A stretch of 64,000 nucleotides of DNA from assembly GCA_017482355.1 (NCBI GenBank), contig JAFUNJ010000010.1, positions 62,001 to 126,000 on the forward strand. Direction: 5' to 3'. This DNA comes from Clostridia bacterium. GTDB taxonomy: Bacteria; Bacillota; Clostridia; Oscillospirales; CAG-272. Numbering within the stretch: position 1 is the first letter of the stretch; the number at the start of each line of letters is the position of its first letter. The notes beneath the pieces were generated by a model that searched no databases, had not been told where the DNA came from, and saw only the letters and a list, made by a program, of their open reading frames with translations. Made by a program: the position numbers and the translations under genes. This document shows, piece after piece, positions 15,927 through 24,931 of this stretch.

Positions 15927-16229
15927 ATGAAAAGAGTTTTTCTGTGGCTCATAGATCTTTACAGAAAATATATTTCACCTCTGAAAAAGCGCCCGTGCTG
16001 TCGCTTTTATCCTACTTGCTCTACCTATGCCTATGAGGCGATATGCGAGTGGGGAGCGATACGCGGATCATTTCTTGCGGTGTGGCGGATACTCCGCTGT
16101 AACCCGTTCTGTCGAGGCGGCATCGACTACGTCCCGAAAAGGGGTGCTTTCCGTAAAATGACGGCGGAAAGAATTACTTACCGTGGCCGCAGTAAGGAGC
16201 TAAAAAACGAGAGCTCCGATAAAAATTGA
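15927..16229 (+). CDS. yidD: Membrane protein insertion efficiency factor YidD
   Basis: The 100-residue protein carries the YidD signature: [57 protein letters not shown]. It has an N-terminal amphipathic helix and conserved cysteines. It assists YidC-dependent membrane insertion and sits directly before yidC. The ATG follows GGAGG. Confidence 0.94.
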   Translation: MKRVFLWLIDLYRKYISPLKKRPCCRFYPTCSTYAYEAICEWGAIRGSFLAVWRILRCNPFCRGGIDYVPKRGAFRKMTAERITYRGRSKELKNESSDKN

Positions 16230-16261
16230 AAGGATGCTTGTTTTACAAGCTATAAAAGAAA

Positions 16262-17674
16262 ATGGATTTTTTAACTAAACCGATAGGTTGGATAATCAAT
16301 CTGTGCTACAAGCTTATACCTAACTACGCGATCGCACTGCTTCTTTTTGCAATAATAATCAAGCTCGTGCTTTTCCCGTTCGGTATCAAGCAGCAGAAGA
16401 ACATGCTCAAGCAGGCGAAGCTTCGTCCGAAGGAGCAGGCGATCCGCAAGCGTTACGCAGGTCGCGACGATAAGGTTACCCGTCAGAAGATGCAGGAAGA
16501 CCTGATGAAGCTTTATCAGCAGGAGGGATATAATCCGGCATCAGGATGCCTTCCTATGATACTTCAGCTCGTTATAGTATTTGCAGTCTACGGAGTAATG
16601 CAGAATCCGCTTACACACGTTTCTCACCTCAGCAATGCGGAGATCAACAAAATTGGTGTCGGTATCGTTGAAATGTGTGATCAGGGTATTCTTGACGAAA
16701 AGGATTTCTCAGGAAATGCTTGGAAGAGTATCAGCGAGCAGTTAAAAAAGGTAGAGAAAAAAGGCGATTCTACCCCCGGCGTAACCGACGAGGTAACTGA
16801 CGATACAACCGGTGTAGATACAACTACCGGCGATACGACTACCGGCGATACAACTGCTGTAGATACGACCACAGGCGATACGACTGTCGGTGATACGACT
16901 GTCGGCGATACGACCGTAGGTGATACGACTACCGGTGATATAACTCCCGGCGATACAACCAACAATGAAACAGGCGCTGTGACTACTGACAATATATATG
17001 CAGATGTTAAGAGTCCCTCGATGACTCAGGTTGAGCTTGTTCGTGTGATCAGAAATAATTTTGACGAGTTTAAGGCGAATGGATGTCTGCCGAAGGGCTT
17101 TACCCGTGATGATCTTCCGAAGATATATCTTTGGGGTAACAGTGTTGACCTTTCCGTAACACCTTCACTCGCGTTTAACTGGTATCTCCTTATACCGATA
17201 CTGACGTTTGTATTCACCTTCGGAAGCATGAAGCTCACGAAGAAGTTTACGTATCAGTCCGAGGTTCAGCAGCAGACTGCAGACGCTGGCTGTGCAGGTA
17301 AGATAATGGATTACGTCATGCCTCTCATGTCTACGTTCATTACCTTCAGCGTGCCTTCGATCATCGCAGTTTACTGGATCTACAATAACGTTCTTTCGCT
17401 TGTTCAGCAGATCGCGCTTAAGTATATGTATCCCGTCCCCGTATTTACCGAGGAGGATTACAAGCGGGCAGAGATCGAGATGAATAAGGGAGTAAAGCAT
17501 GCTAAAAAGTCCGGCTCGGGTAAGCGCGCAGCTCACCGTATCGACCTTGACGATGACGACGGCGCCGAGGAAAAGCCGAAGCCCGAAAAGAAAGCTAAAG
17601 AAGATCCTAAGGCGGGACTTATTACACCCGGTCAGATGAAAGATGAATCGGATAAAGAATCCGATGAAAATTGA
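16262..17674 (+). CDS. yidC: Membrane protein insertase YidC/SpoIIIJ with a tandem-repeat insertion
   Basis: The 470-residue protein keeps the five-helix insertase core: PNYAIALLLFAIIIKLVLFPF, then the cytoplasmic KQQKNMLKQAKLRPKEQ hairpin and YNPASGCLPMILQL, and late membrane helices such as VMPLMSTFITFSVPS and YWIYNNVLSLVQQ. Between these, the extracellular loop (residues about 120-265) is greatly enlarged and contains eleven 5-residue repeats of the form DTTxG (residues 181-235). Typical Gram-positive YidC proteins have about 260-290 residues. There is no lipobox at the N-terminus. The C-terminal tail is highly charged (Lys/Asp/Glu). Confidence 0.93.
   Translation: MDFLTKPIGWIINLCYKLIPNYAIALLLFAIIIKLVLFPFGIKQQKNMLKQAKLRPKEQAIRKRYAGRDDKVTRQKMQEDLMKLYQQEGYNPASGCLPMILQLVIVFAVYGVMQNPLTHVSHLSNAEINKIGVGIVEMCDQGILDEKDFSGNAWKSISEQLKKVEKKGDSTPGVTDEVTDDTTGVDTTTGDTTTGDTTAVDTTTGDTTVGDTTVGDTTVGDTTTGDITPGDTTNNETGAVTTDNIYADVKSPSMTQVELVRVIRNNFDEFKANGCLPKGFTRDDLPKIYLWGNSVDLSVTPSLAFNWYLLIPILTFVFTFGSMKLTKKFTYQSEVQQQTADAGCAGKIMDYVMPLMSTFITFSVPSIIAVYWIYNNVLSLVQQIALKYMYPVPVFTEEDYKRAEIEMNKGVKHAKKSGSGKRAAHRIDLDDDDGAEEKPKPEKKAKEDPKAGLITPGQMKDESDKESDEN
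16802..16966 (+). repeat. Eleven tandem 15-bp repeats inside yidC
   Basis: The units follow GAT-ACN-ACN-NNN-GGN and encode DTTGV, DTTTG, DTTTG, DTTAV, DTTTG, DTTVG (three times), DTTTG, DITPG and DTTNN. Several adjacent units differ only at third codon positions. The frame is kept throughout. Such arrays can change copy number by slippage. Confidence 0.9.
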
Positions 17675-17686
17675 GGATGAGAACAA

Positions 17687-18514
17687 ATGAAACAGGAAAT
17701 AACCGTTAATGCCAAGACGATCGAGGCGGCGGTTGCTGAGGGCGCGGAAAAGCTCGGCGTTTCCGCATCTGCTGTGACCTATGAGGTTATTGAAGCACCT
17801 AAAAAGGGCTTCCTCGGATTTGGTGAAACCCCTGCTACCGTAAAGGTATGCTACGTTTCCTCTCCCGAGATGACCGCACTTTCCTTCGTCAAGACCATAA
17901 TAAGAGATATGGATATTATTGCCGATGCTACTATCTCCGTAGTGCCGGGAAGCAAGAGAGCTTTCCTCATCAACATTACGGGCGAGGAAGCGAGCGTTCT
18001 TATCGGACATCACGGTGACACTCTCGATTCTCTTCAGTACCTCGCTAATCTTGCTGCAAACCGCCGCGAGGAAGACGATGAAAGCAATTATACGAGAATT
18101 ACCGTTGACGTTGAGAATTACCGTTCAAAGCGTGAAGATACGCTCCGCCGTCTTGCAAGAAGAATGGCGGATAAGGCGCTTCGTTATCACAAGAACGTAA
18201 CTCTTGAGCCGATGAACGCTTACGAGAGAAGAATAATCCACTCTGAGATTCAGGGAATCTCGGGCGTTACGACAAACTCCGTCGGCGCAGATAATAACCG
18301 CCGCGTAGTTATCAGCTGCGACAGCACTTCGAGTGCTCAGAAGACGCCCGCGCGTCCTCCCCGTACCGCCGCTTCGAGAATAGTTCCGAAGAACAAGATA
18401 GAGAAGAGAGCTCGTTTTGACGATTCTCTTCCTGAGTATCAGCTCGGTGACAGCTATTCTTCCGATAGCTCAATTGATGACGCTGAAGCGGAAAACGATA
18501 CCGACGAGATCTAA
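17687..18514 (+). CDS. jag: RNA-binding protein Jag/KhpB (SpoIIIJ-associated)
   Basis: The 275-residue protein has the three Jag parts in order: Jag_N (residues 1-50, ITVNAKTIEAAVAEGAEKLG and KKGFLGFG), a KH domain (FLINITGEEASVLIGHHGDTLDSLQYL, with GHHG as its GxxG loop) and an R3H domain (ENYRSKREDTLRRLARRMA, PMNAYERRIIHSEI). It is followed by a 55-residue acidic tail. It binds RNA and works with KhpA and YidC in envelope homeostasis and sporulation. Last gene of the rpmH operon. Confidence 0.95.
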   Translation: MKQEITVNAKTIEAAVAEGAEKLGVSASAVTYEVIEAPKKGFLGFGETPATVKVCYVSSPEMTALSFVKTIIRDMDIIADATISVVPGSKRAFLINITGEEASVLIGHHGDTLDSLQYLANLAANRREEDDESNYTRITVDVENYRSKREDTLRRLARRMADKALRYHKNVTLEPMNAYERRIIHSEIQGISGVTTNSVGADNNRRVVISCDSTSSAQKTPARPPRTAASRIVPKNKIEKRARFDDSLPEYQLGDSYSSDSSIDDAEAENDTDEI

Positions 18515-18520
18515 GAAACA

Positions 18521-18555
18521 CACCCGTTTGGAAATCCAAACGGGTGATTTTTTTA
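18521..18555. terminator. Terminator between jag and spoIIIAH
   Basis: An 11-bp stem (18521-18531 with 18536-18546) and a T-run at 18549-18555 lie between the convergent rpmH and spoIIIA operons. Confidence 0.85.
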
Positions 18556-19131
18556 TGCGATCTTTTCTATGATTTTTGTATTGGCGGGAAGGATGCCTGC
18601 CTGCTCGTAAACGATCTCCTGGATCTGAGCAACCTGGTTGGGCATAAGAGCCGATGCGGTCTTAACGATGACGTTGCATCCGCTGTCGCTGATTACGGCG
18701 ATGCACTTATCAAATCCCTTTGCGGTGACGAGATTTTCGATCTTACCCTCGTTTTCAATAGCAGATGCGATCTTCGAGATCTCCTGCATAGCAACGACCT
18801 TCGACTCGTCAAGTGCTTCGGGATTCTCGACTACGAGCTGAAGCACCTCGATCGCCTCGTCGCGAGATCTCTGACGCTCGATCTGAGTCGATGCGAAGAA
18901 GCTGTCGACCTCATTCACGTCACCGTCTCCGTTACCGTCAACTAAAACGTTTCCGGCAGACCCGCCTGCCTCCTTGGTTCCGGATGTAAACAGTGCAACG
19001 TTCACCCACACTGCGCCTCCGATAACGAGAACCGAAAGAATTATCGCTAAATTACGTCTTCCGATTTTTTTGACTGCTTCCTTGGTTTTAGCTACGATCA
19101 GAGCCGTATTCGGCTTTTTGAGTTTAAGCAT
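18553..19131 (-). CDS. spoIIIAH: Stage III sporulation protein AH
   Basis: The 192-residue protein has one N-terminal membrane segment (AIILSVLVIGGAVWVNVALF) and an extracytoplasmic ring-forming domain of the YscJ/FliF-like type (residues 100-192: VVAMQEISKIASAIENEGKIENLV, GCNVIVKTASALMP). In the family it bridges the mother cell and forespore through SpoIIQ. Last gene of the spoIIIA operon, preceded by GGAGGAA. Confidence 0.93.
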   Translation of the reverse strand: MLKLKKPNTALIVAKTKEAVKKIGRRNLAIILSVLVIGGAVWVNVALFTSGTKEAGGSAGNVLVDGNGDGDVNEVDSFFASTQIERQRSRDEAIEVLQLVVENPEALDESKVVAMQEISKIASAIENEGKIENLVTAKGFDKCIAVISDSGCNVIVKTASALMPNQVAQIQEIVYEQAGILPANTKIIEKIA

Positions 19132-19172
19132 AAGAGATTCCTCCGAAAGTTTGTTTGGTAAAATATATGACG

Positions 19173-19700
19173 CTAACCGCTGACATATACCTGATTTTGC
19201 GCAATGTCGAAAAGGGAAGCGAGAAGCTTCGATATTTTTTCCTGATTTATAGGGTTGCTTCCGCCATAGCAGACAACGGCGACACCGCGTATCTTCGGAT
19301 AAACGAGCTTTACGACGATCGGCTCGTCGCTGTCTCCACGGTCGATTATCACGTATTCCTTTTCGGTCAGCGATCCGCCGTCGTAACGTCCGTTTTGAGC
19401 GTATACAGTCTCAGCGCAGGAATCGGCGGTTATTATGACCGATACGTCGGATATGCCGTCCATTTTGGAAAGTATCTGACTAACTCGTACCTCGAGGTTC
19501 TTGATATATTCGTTAGTTACCTCGATCTGCCCCGATATATCGGGAGTTGATGATTTTTCCGTATCCTTGTCACCGTTTCCGACGAATATCAGCAGAATTC
19601 CTGCGGCGACTCCTATCAGCAATAGCATCAAGCTCTTTTTGCCCTTGAAAATACCGCTTAAACGCCCCTCGTTATTCTTCGTATCCGATCTCACATCCAA
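19173..19700 (-). CDS. spoIIIAG: Stage III sporulation protein AG
   Basis: The 175-residue protein has one membrane segment near residues 25-41 and an extracytoplasmic domain with VRVSQILSKMDGISDVSVIIT and VKLVYPKIRGVAVVCYGG, the ring-building motif of SpoIIIAG. It forms the large ring of the SpoIIIA-SpoIIQ feeding tube. It overlaps the end of spoIIIAF by 29 bases. Confidence 0.93.
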   Translation of the reverse strand: MDVRSDTKNNEGRLSGIFKGKKSLMLLLIGVAAGILLIFVGNGDKDTEKSSTPDISGQIEVTNEYIKNLEVRVSQILSKMDGISDVSVIITADSCAETVYAQNGRYDGGSLTEKEYVIIDRGDSDEPIVVKLVYPKIRGVAVVCYGGSNPINQEKISKLLASLFDIAQNQVYVSG

Positions 19701-20121
19701 GCTCCTTTCCTATATAATCAGCCGCTTCCTTTAAGCTGCCTTCGCCCGAAAGCGTGCCTGACAGTATCTTGATGCTTTCCTTGTCGGATGTGTCAAGGGT
19801 CAGGGTAAGAACGGCGTTCTCGATTCCATAGCGCCGTTCTGCGATGCTTTCCATCTCGTCACATATCCTATCGGAAGTGAGCGAAATTATCGCGTCAAGC
19901 GCGTTTGAATCATCGGTCTCGACTTCCTTTGGAAGCGAGATATCAAATACGCCGTGCTCCCCCGTGATCAGCTGAATGATAGGCAGGGAAAGGGAGGCGC
20001 AGATCGCAAGTGCGCAGACGAACGAGATCTGTTTTTTGATACTCTCGTTTTCGGGCGAGAGCATCGAAATAATTGCGGCGCAGACAGACACGCACATTAC
20101 GGCAAAAAGTAGTTCCTTCAT
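19672..20121 (-). CDS. spoIIIAF: Stage III sporulation protein AF
   Basis: The 149-residue protein has two N-terminal membrane helices (residues 1-60) and a soluble domain ending in a SpoIIIAF-like ring motif (IENAVLTLTLDTSDKESI). The ATG at 20121 is taken; a TTG at 20127 that overlaps the spoIIIAE stop is possible. No strong ribosome binding site is seen, so translation probably depends on coupling to spoIIIAE. Confidence 0.87.
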   Translation of the reverse strand: MKELLFAVMCVSVCAAIISMLSPENESIKKQISFVCALAICASLSLPIIQLITGEHGVFDISLPKEVETDDSNALDAIISLTSDRICDEMESIAERRYGIENAVLTLTLDTSDKESIKILSGTLSGEGSLKEAADYIGKELGCEIGYEE

Positions 20122-20123
20122 AA

Positions 20124-21227
20124 TCAAACATTAGGCAGGACTGATGCAAAAAGTCCCATTGCAATAACGAATATAAGTGAGCTCGTTACGAGCATGGCAA
20201 TAAGCATATCGGTAATTGACGCGAAGTCGCGGACTGACGCGCCGTTTACACCGAGAATGTCGGAAACGAAAGCGATAAATGTAAGACATAGCTTGACGGC
20301 GAAGAGCTTCAGAAGCATCGGCAGAGTCGAAAGCACGACCGCTGCCGCGACAAGGGTTCCTGCCGAGCCCTTCAAAAGTGCGATGCCCGACAAATATGCT
20401 CCCGCTGCCTCGGACAGTGCCGCGCCGACTATGGGTACGGAGTTTCCCGAGGCGAATTTGATGCTGCGCAAAAGGATCGTATCAGAGCCCTTTGCAATGA
20501 CCGTCTGAAACGCTATCGTGACGCATAGGACGGTTGAAAGAAGCGATATAAGAAAAATAAAGGTCTTTTTGACCGAGCCAACCATGCGGGAAAGATCAAT
20601 GCCCGTTCCGCGTGAGAGTGCAGATACCGCTGTAAAGGCGATCGAAACGGCGAGAACGGGCGTTAAGACCTGCCTGCCTATTTCCTCTATAAGAGCGAGA
20701 ACCGCGTTTAAAAAGGTCGCATTTGTCGCTGAGGCGCTTACCTGTCCGCCCGAAAGAGATATCGCGGTCATTATCGGCAGAGACGTTTTGATTATGCCGC
20801 TTGTTACGTTGACCGTGCCGAGTGTCTGTTCAGTGAGCGGATTGATTATCGCAATACACGACCCGCAAAGCGAAACGCTTGATGCAAAGCTTAGCGCCTT
20901 GCCCACGCTTGTACCGTCCTTTGAAAGCGAGGATAAAAGTGCGCAGAGAAGAACGGTGACTGTCAAGGTCAAAAGAATGGGTGCTGTATCCGAAAGTGCT
21001 AAGGAAAGTGATTTCCCCAAGAAAGATACGAAAAACGATGCGTCAAGAAGCTTGACCGCGCTTGTCCCGTCTTCCTTTTCGATCTCATCTTCAAAATCCT
21101 CGGGCAGAAGATCATCCATACCGTTAGGAAGACCGTCGTAAATATCCTTCATTTCGCCCTCTGCGTAAGACACGGTGGGCAGGGAAAAGAGCATTATCAC
21201 GGAAAGAAGAATAACCGCGGCTTTCAT
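20124..21227 (-). CDS. spoIIIAE: Stage III sporulation protein AE
   Basis: The 367-residue polytopic protein begins with a signal-like segment ending SYAEGEMKD, followed by about eight membrane helices. Typical pieces are TDTAPILLTLTV-like helices, GTVNVTSGIIKTSLPIMTAISLSGG and the C-terminal DILGVNGASVRDFASITDML. It is the presumed channel component of the SpoIIIA complex. It overlaps both neighbours by about 4 bases. Confidence 0.94.
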   Translation of the reverse strand: MKAAVILLSVIMLFSLPTVSYAEGEMKDIYDGLPNGMDDLLPEDFEDEIEKEDGTSAVKLLDASFFVSFLGKSLSLALSDTAPILLTLTVTVLLCALLSSLSKDGTSVGKALSFASSVSLCGSCIAIINPLTEQTLGTVNVTSGIIKTSLPIMTAISLSGGQVSASATNATFLNAVLALIEEIGRQVLTPVLAVSIAFTAVSALSRGTGIDLSRMVGSVKKTFIFLISLLSTVLCVTIAFQTVIAKGSDTILLRSIKFASGNSVPIVGAALSEAAGAYLSGIALLKGSAGTLVAAAVVLSTLPMLLKLFAVKLCLTFIAFVSDILGVNGASVRDFASITDMLIAMLVTSSLIFVIAMGLFASVLPNV

Positions 21228-21610
21228 ATTAAAAGCTCCTTTATAAAGGAAAGCATTTCGGTTATGACAGGCAGGCAGATAAGGAGAATTTCTATTTTTC
21301 CCGCAAGCTCAACTCCGCTTGAAAGTGATGTTTCCCCCATATCGCGGCAGATGCTTCCTACGGTGTTTACGACGATACCTATGCCGAGCGACTTGATCAT
21401 GACCTTTCCGTAATTTGTCATGCCTCCGTCTTTCATTATGTCCGTTACCGTTTTTACCGCGCCCGAAAAGCGGAGAATGACCGCGCCAATGATGAGCAGA
21501 GACGAAAGAATAGCCACGGTAATTGCCGCGTTTTTTGCACTGTTTTTTAACGTCATAGCGCAGATTGCGCCAATGAGCGCGCAAGCGCAGATCTTGAAGA
21601 GCACCGTCAT
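21224..21610 (-). CDS. spoIIIAD: Stage III sporulation protein AD
   Basis: The 128-residue protein has four hydrophobic helices and the sequence GKVMIKSLGIGIVVNTVGSICRDMGETSLSSGVEL, characteristic of SpoIIIAD. It overlaps spoIIIAC and spoIIIAE by 4 bases each. Confidence 0.94.
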   Translation of the reverse strand: MTVLFKICACALIGAICAMTLKNSAKNAAITVAILSSLLIIGAVILRFSGAVKTVTDIMKDGGMTNYGKVMIKSLGIGIVVNTVGSICRDMGETSLSSGVELAGKIEILLICLPVITEMLSFIKELLI

Positions 21611-21801
21611 AGCCCGAAAATGTTTTTTATCGAGGATATCAGTGAGCCAAGTTCCTTGATAAGCATAAGCAAAACTATGATAACGCCCGCTATCGAAACG
21701 AGCATTGCCTGCTCGTCTCGCCCCGATTTGTTAAGTATCTGGCAGACTACGCTGACGATAAGTCCAACGCCCGCCGCCCTCAGAATCAAGCTTATGTCCA
21801 T
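21607..21801 (-). CDS. spoIIIAC: Stage III sporulation protein AC
   Basis: This 64-residue protein with two membrane helices begins MDISLILRAAGVGLIVSVV and contains NKSGRDEQAML between the helices, as in all SpoIIIAC proteins. Size and position between AB and AD are as expected. Confidence 0.94.
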   Translation of the reverse strand: MDISLILRAAGVGLIVSVVCQILNKSGRDEQAMLVSIAGVIIVLLMLIKELGSLISSIKNIFGL

Positions 21802-21812
21802 TTATCTGTCCT

Positions 21813-22295
21813 TTATATAAATAATATCGCGCTGAGCGCAGAAATTGCAAACGAGAGCGAAAGAGATAGCTTTGTTTTACTTGGCAGACCACGGCAGATC
21901 TCCTCGTATTTCGCTCTGAGAAACGATAGATAGCTTTCGCAGAGCGTTAGCTGCTCGTCGTAATAGCTCTTGCCGAGGAGGTCTGCAAATTTCTTGCTTT
22001 CGAGCATAATATCGTGTCCGAGCGTAAGCTTGTCACCGCAGTTTTCAAGCGCGTATGACATCCCCTTTTCTTTGAGATCGGAGGTGAAGCCTGCGGCGTC
22101 AAGAGCAGGGCTTGTGAATCCGTCAAATATTTCATTAAGTCCCTGACGGAAGCATTTGATACGCGTGTTTATCCTTTCGGTAAGCTGTATAAGACCCTCG
22201 ACGCATTCCTTTTCGTTCTTGAGCGCCTTATTGTAGGAAAATCCGAAGCCCATTATAGAAAGAGATAATATCCCAATGCCGACGGTACTTATCAT
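21813..22295 (-). CDS. spoIIIAB: Stage III sporulation protein AB
   Basis: The 160-residue protein has terminal membrane helices flanking a cytoplasmic helical domain with NEKECVEGLIQLTERINTRI and the ESKKFADLLGKSYYDEQLTLCESYL pattern, related to GspF-like SpoIIIAB. It overlaps spoIIIAA by 4 bases. Confidence 0.9.
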   Translation of the reverse strand: MISTVGIGILSLSIMGFGFSYNKALKNEKECVEGLIQLTERINTRIKCFRQGLNEIFDGFTSPALDAAGFTSDLKEKGMSYALENCGDKLTLGHDIMLESKKFADLLGKSYYDEQLTLCESYLSFLRAKYEEICRGLPSKTKLSLSLSFAISALSAILFI

Positions 22296-23128
22296 GACGG
22301 TCTCCTTTCCGATATATCGAAGGAAAAACCGCGTCCCTCACGACGAACACCTACGTAGGTTGCAAAAATTCCGCATTCGTCAAGCTGTCTGAACACCTTG
22401 CGTGAAAGCAGAGCGTCGAGCGACGGCGCGTGAGCGCTTGCGATAAGAGGGACTCCGAAGGATTGGGTTGATAGAATTGAATCCGCTTCGCCCGACCCGA
22501 GCTCGTCACATACAATAAACTCCGGTGACATTGTACGTACCGCAAGCTCGATTCCGATGCTTTTCGGATAGGAATTGTAAATGTCGGCAATTGACCGACG
22601 GAACGCGTCGGGGCGGAAGATCTCGTTACGGCTGTCAATGACTGAAACTCGCTTAAGGTAGGGCGGAGAAGACAGCGTTGAGGCAATGTCGCGCAAAAGC
22701 GTCGTTTTTCCGACGCCGGGCGGCGAATAGAGAAGCATTCCGCCGCCGTTCATCATGATCCGCTTGCAAAGCCCGTCACCGATACCGTATATGCTGCGCG
22801 GTATTCGTATAACGACTGAGGTTATCTCGGTAATGCTTCCCTCCGAGTACCTTCCGCAAACGCCGACGCGGCAGCCGTTACTGAGCGGTATGTATCCGTC
22901 TGCCATCGTCTTTTCAAAGGAATGAAGTGAACCGCGGCAAAACTCCGATACCGTCAATGTCATTTCCTCGTTTGACACCGTATCACCGAGCAGAACGCTC
23001 TTTTCGCCGACCGTGAGCGTGATCGGACGGTTGACCGCGAGGCGTATTTCGTTTATAGACGAAACGTCGTATTTTATAAGCTGCTCCGAGATCCGTTTCG
23101 GCAGGCATCTGATTATTTCTTCTGTCAC
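22292..23128 (-). CDS. spoIIIAA: Stage III sporulation protein AA (ATPase)
   Basis: The 278-residue ATPase of the PilT/GspE type has Walker A SPPGVGKTTLLRDIAS, Walker B region EFIVCDELGS and ASAHAPSLDALLSRKVF. It powers the SpoIIIA secretion-like channel in the mother cell. It overlaps the SpoVB-like gene by 4 bases, so that gene belongs to the same transcript. Confidence 0.95.
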   Translation of the reverse strand: MTEEIIRCLPKRISEQLIKYDVSSINEIRLAVNRPITLTVGEKSVLLGDTVSNEEMTLTVSEFCRGSLHSFEKTMADGYIPLSNGCRVGVCGRYSEGSITEITSVVIRIPRSIYGIGDGLCKRIMMNGGGMLLYSPPGVGKTTLLRDIASTLSSPPYLKRVSVIDSRNEIFRPDAFRRSIADIYNSYPKSIGIELAVRTMSPEFIVCDELGSGEADSILSTQSFGVPLIASAHAPSLDALLSRKVFRQLDECGIFATYVGVRREGRGFSFDISERRPS

Positions 23129-24669
23129 GGCGCATCTCCCGTTCTTTTTCTTGCTCCATTATATGGGACAGCTCTATTTTTTATTACCTTGTCCCTAAGC
23201 GTTTTTTCTCCGAAAATGATGGCAGCGTAGAGAAGCGTGCCGAGCGCTATTCCGACTGCCGAACGAACGGCGCAGCCGGGGATAAGCGACGCTATCGGCT
23301 TGGTTATAAGAATTGACGCGGCGACAGATATAAGCGGTTTAGGCAGAGCAGAAAGCAGTCCTGTTTTTTCGCCCGTTACCTTTTTGAGACGGCAGACGGA
23401 AAAACCGAAATTGATAAGCTCGCTCAAAAGAATGACCGCAACGTAGCCCATTATTCCGACTCTCGGAACCAGGAAAAACACGCATAAAACGCAGGACGCG
23501 GCGTCAATTACGTTTACCTTCATGGTAAAAATCTGCTCGCCTAGGCCCTTTAGCATTGAATCGCAAATATTGTCAAGGTACATTATCGGGATAAGTGGGG
23601 CGAGAATGTTAAGATAATAACCGACCTTGTCGCTATGGTAGATCGCCTGACCGAGATCGGAGCTGTAAGCGAATATAAATCCCGATGCGCCTATCGAGAA
23701 TATGAGAAATGCGCGGAGGATCTGACGCATTTTTGTCCTTATCTCGGTTTTATCTCCTCTTTCGTTTGCCTCTGCCATTTCGGGAACTGTCAGAGAGGAA
23801 AAGGAGTAGAGAAATGACGCAGGGAACATTATTATCGGAAGCGCCATTCCGGTAAGTGTTCCGTAAGCCGCCATCGACGCACCGTATGTCAGACCGCTTT
23901 TTAGCAGTCCTTTCGGAATGAGTATGTGCTCAAGTGCGGTTAGCGCCGACCTCAAAAACGAGCTTATTGAAACAGGCAGCGTAATTGAGAGCACTGCGGC
24001 TGAAATACCGCCTCGCGTGACACTTCGCTTAGGAAGCTGTTTTGCTTCCTTTGAGCATAAAAACAGCGAGATAACGACGGAAAAAATATCGGAGCAGACG
24101 TTTGAAAAGACAACGAGAAGCAGACACAGATCGGCTCTGTCTGACATACTGTATATCAGAGTAAATGTAATGAGCATCTTGAAGAGCTGCTCGGATATCT
24201 GTGCAATCGCGGTGTTTTTTGCCTTTCTGAGTGCGATAAAGAAGCCGTTTATGCAGGACGAGAGGGAAATGAACGGCAGACCGACAGAAAGCATACGTAA
24301 TAAGTGCGATGCCCCCGCGCTTCCGAGCCACGAAACTGATATGTATGGCGAAAGCAAAAACAGCGCTAATGCAATCGGAATTGACGATAGCTGAGAGAAC
24401 AAAACGCACCGCAGAAGCACCGCACGGGGATTACCGCGCCGTTTTCCCATTTCCTCCGCAACGAGACGGGATGAAGCTAGCGACGTGCCTGCGCTTGCAA
24501 GCGTAAGGGCAGGGGAGTATACGGACATTACAAGCTGAAAAAGCCCCGTGCCGACCTCACCTACACGGGAAGTAATAAATATATTGAACCCGACGCCGAG
24601 AGTGCGCAGAAGAAGCGACGCTGCGGTGAGTATCAGACCGTTATAAATAAAAAGCCGTGCGTTTTTCAT
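23125..24669 (-). CDS. SpoVB-like polysaccharide/lipid II flippase family protein
   Basis: The 514-residue protein has about 14 membrane helices of the MOP/PST type: GLILTAASLLLRTLGVGFNIFI, TGLFQLVMSVYSPALTLASAG and ALTALEHILIPKGLLKSG are typical for SpoVB and relatives. It likely flips a cell-wall precursor during cortex synthesis. It is the first gene of the run and overlaps spoIIIAA by 4 bases. A sigma-E-like -10 (CATATAAT, minus strand, 24774-24767) lies upstream, but no matching -35 was convincing. Confidence 0.88.
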   Translation of the reverse strand: MKNARLFIYNGLILTAASLLLRTLGVGFNIFITSRVGEVGTGLFQLVMSVYSPALTLASAGTSLASSRLVAEEMGKRRGNPRAVLLRCVLFSQLSSIPIALALFLLSPYISVSWLGSAGASHLLRMLSVGLPFISLSSCINGFFIALRKAKNTAIAQISEQLFKMLITFTLIYSMSDRADLCLLLVVFSNVCSDIFSVVISLFLCSKEAKQLPKRSVTRGGISAAVLSITLPVSISSFLRSALTALEHILIPKGLLKSGLTYGASMAAYGTLTGMALPIIMFPASFLYSFSSLTVPEMAEANERGDKTEIRTKMRQILRAFLIFSIGASGFIFAYSSDLGQAIYHSDKVGYYLNILAPLIPIMYLDNICDSMLKGLGEQIFTMKVNVIDAASCVLCVFFLVPRVGIMGYVAVILLSELINFGFSVCRLKKVTGEKTGLLSALPKPLISVAASILITKPIASLIPGCAVRSAVGIALGTLLYAAIIFGEKTLRDKVIKNRAVPYNGARKRTGDAP

Positions 24670-24848
24670 TATGCTATCCTTTCGTATTTCAATTTATATT
24701 CCGCATAAACGGTTTTAGAACAGCTCCGAAAAGAGTGAAAATGAAAGACTCAACAGCAAAAAAATCATTATATGATGTTAAAACAATGATTAGCCGCGGT
24801 TTTTTACAAGTTTCATAAATAAATAATTCAAAAAAGCGTTTTTTTCTA

Positions 24849-24877
24849 TTGACAAAGTAAAGCAAAAAATGTATAAT
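24849..24877 (+). promoter_or_regulatory. Consensus promoter of gdhA
   Basis: TTGACA (24849-24854), 17 bases and TATAAT (24872-24877) lie 55 bases before the gdhA start. The rest of 24670-24848 is AT-rich and shows nothing else clear. Confidence 0.8.
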
Positions 24878-24931
24878 GAATTCATCTTTTTAATTATTAC
24901 CGATCAATCGGTTCTTCAGGAGGAAGATAAT

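Noticed and set aside
16802..16966. CRISPR-like array
   Set aside because: The 15-bp units are contiguous with no spacers and encode a regular peptide repeat within yidC.
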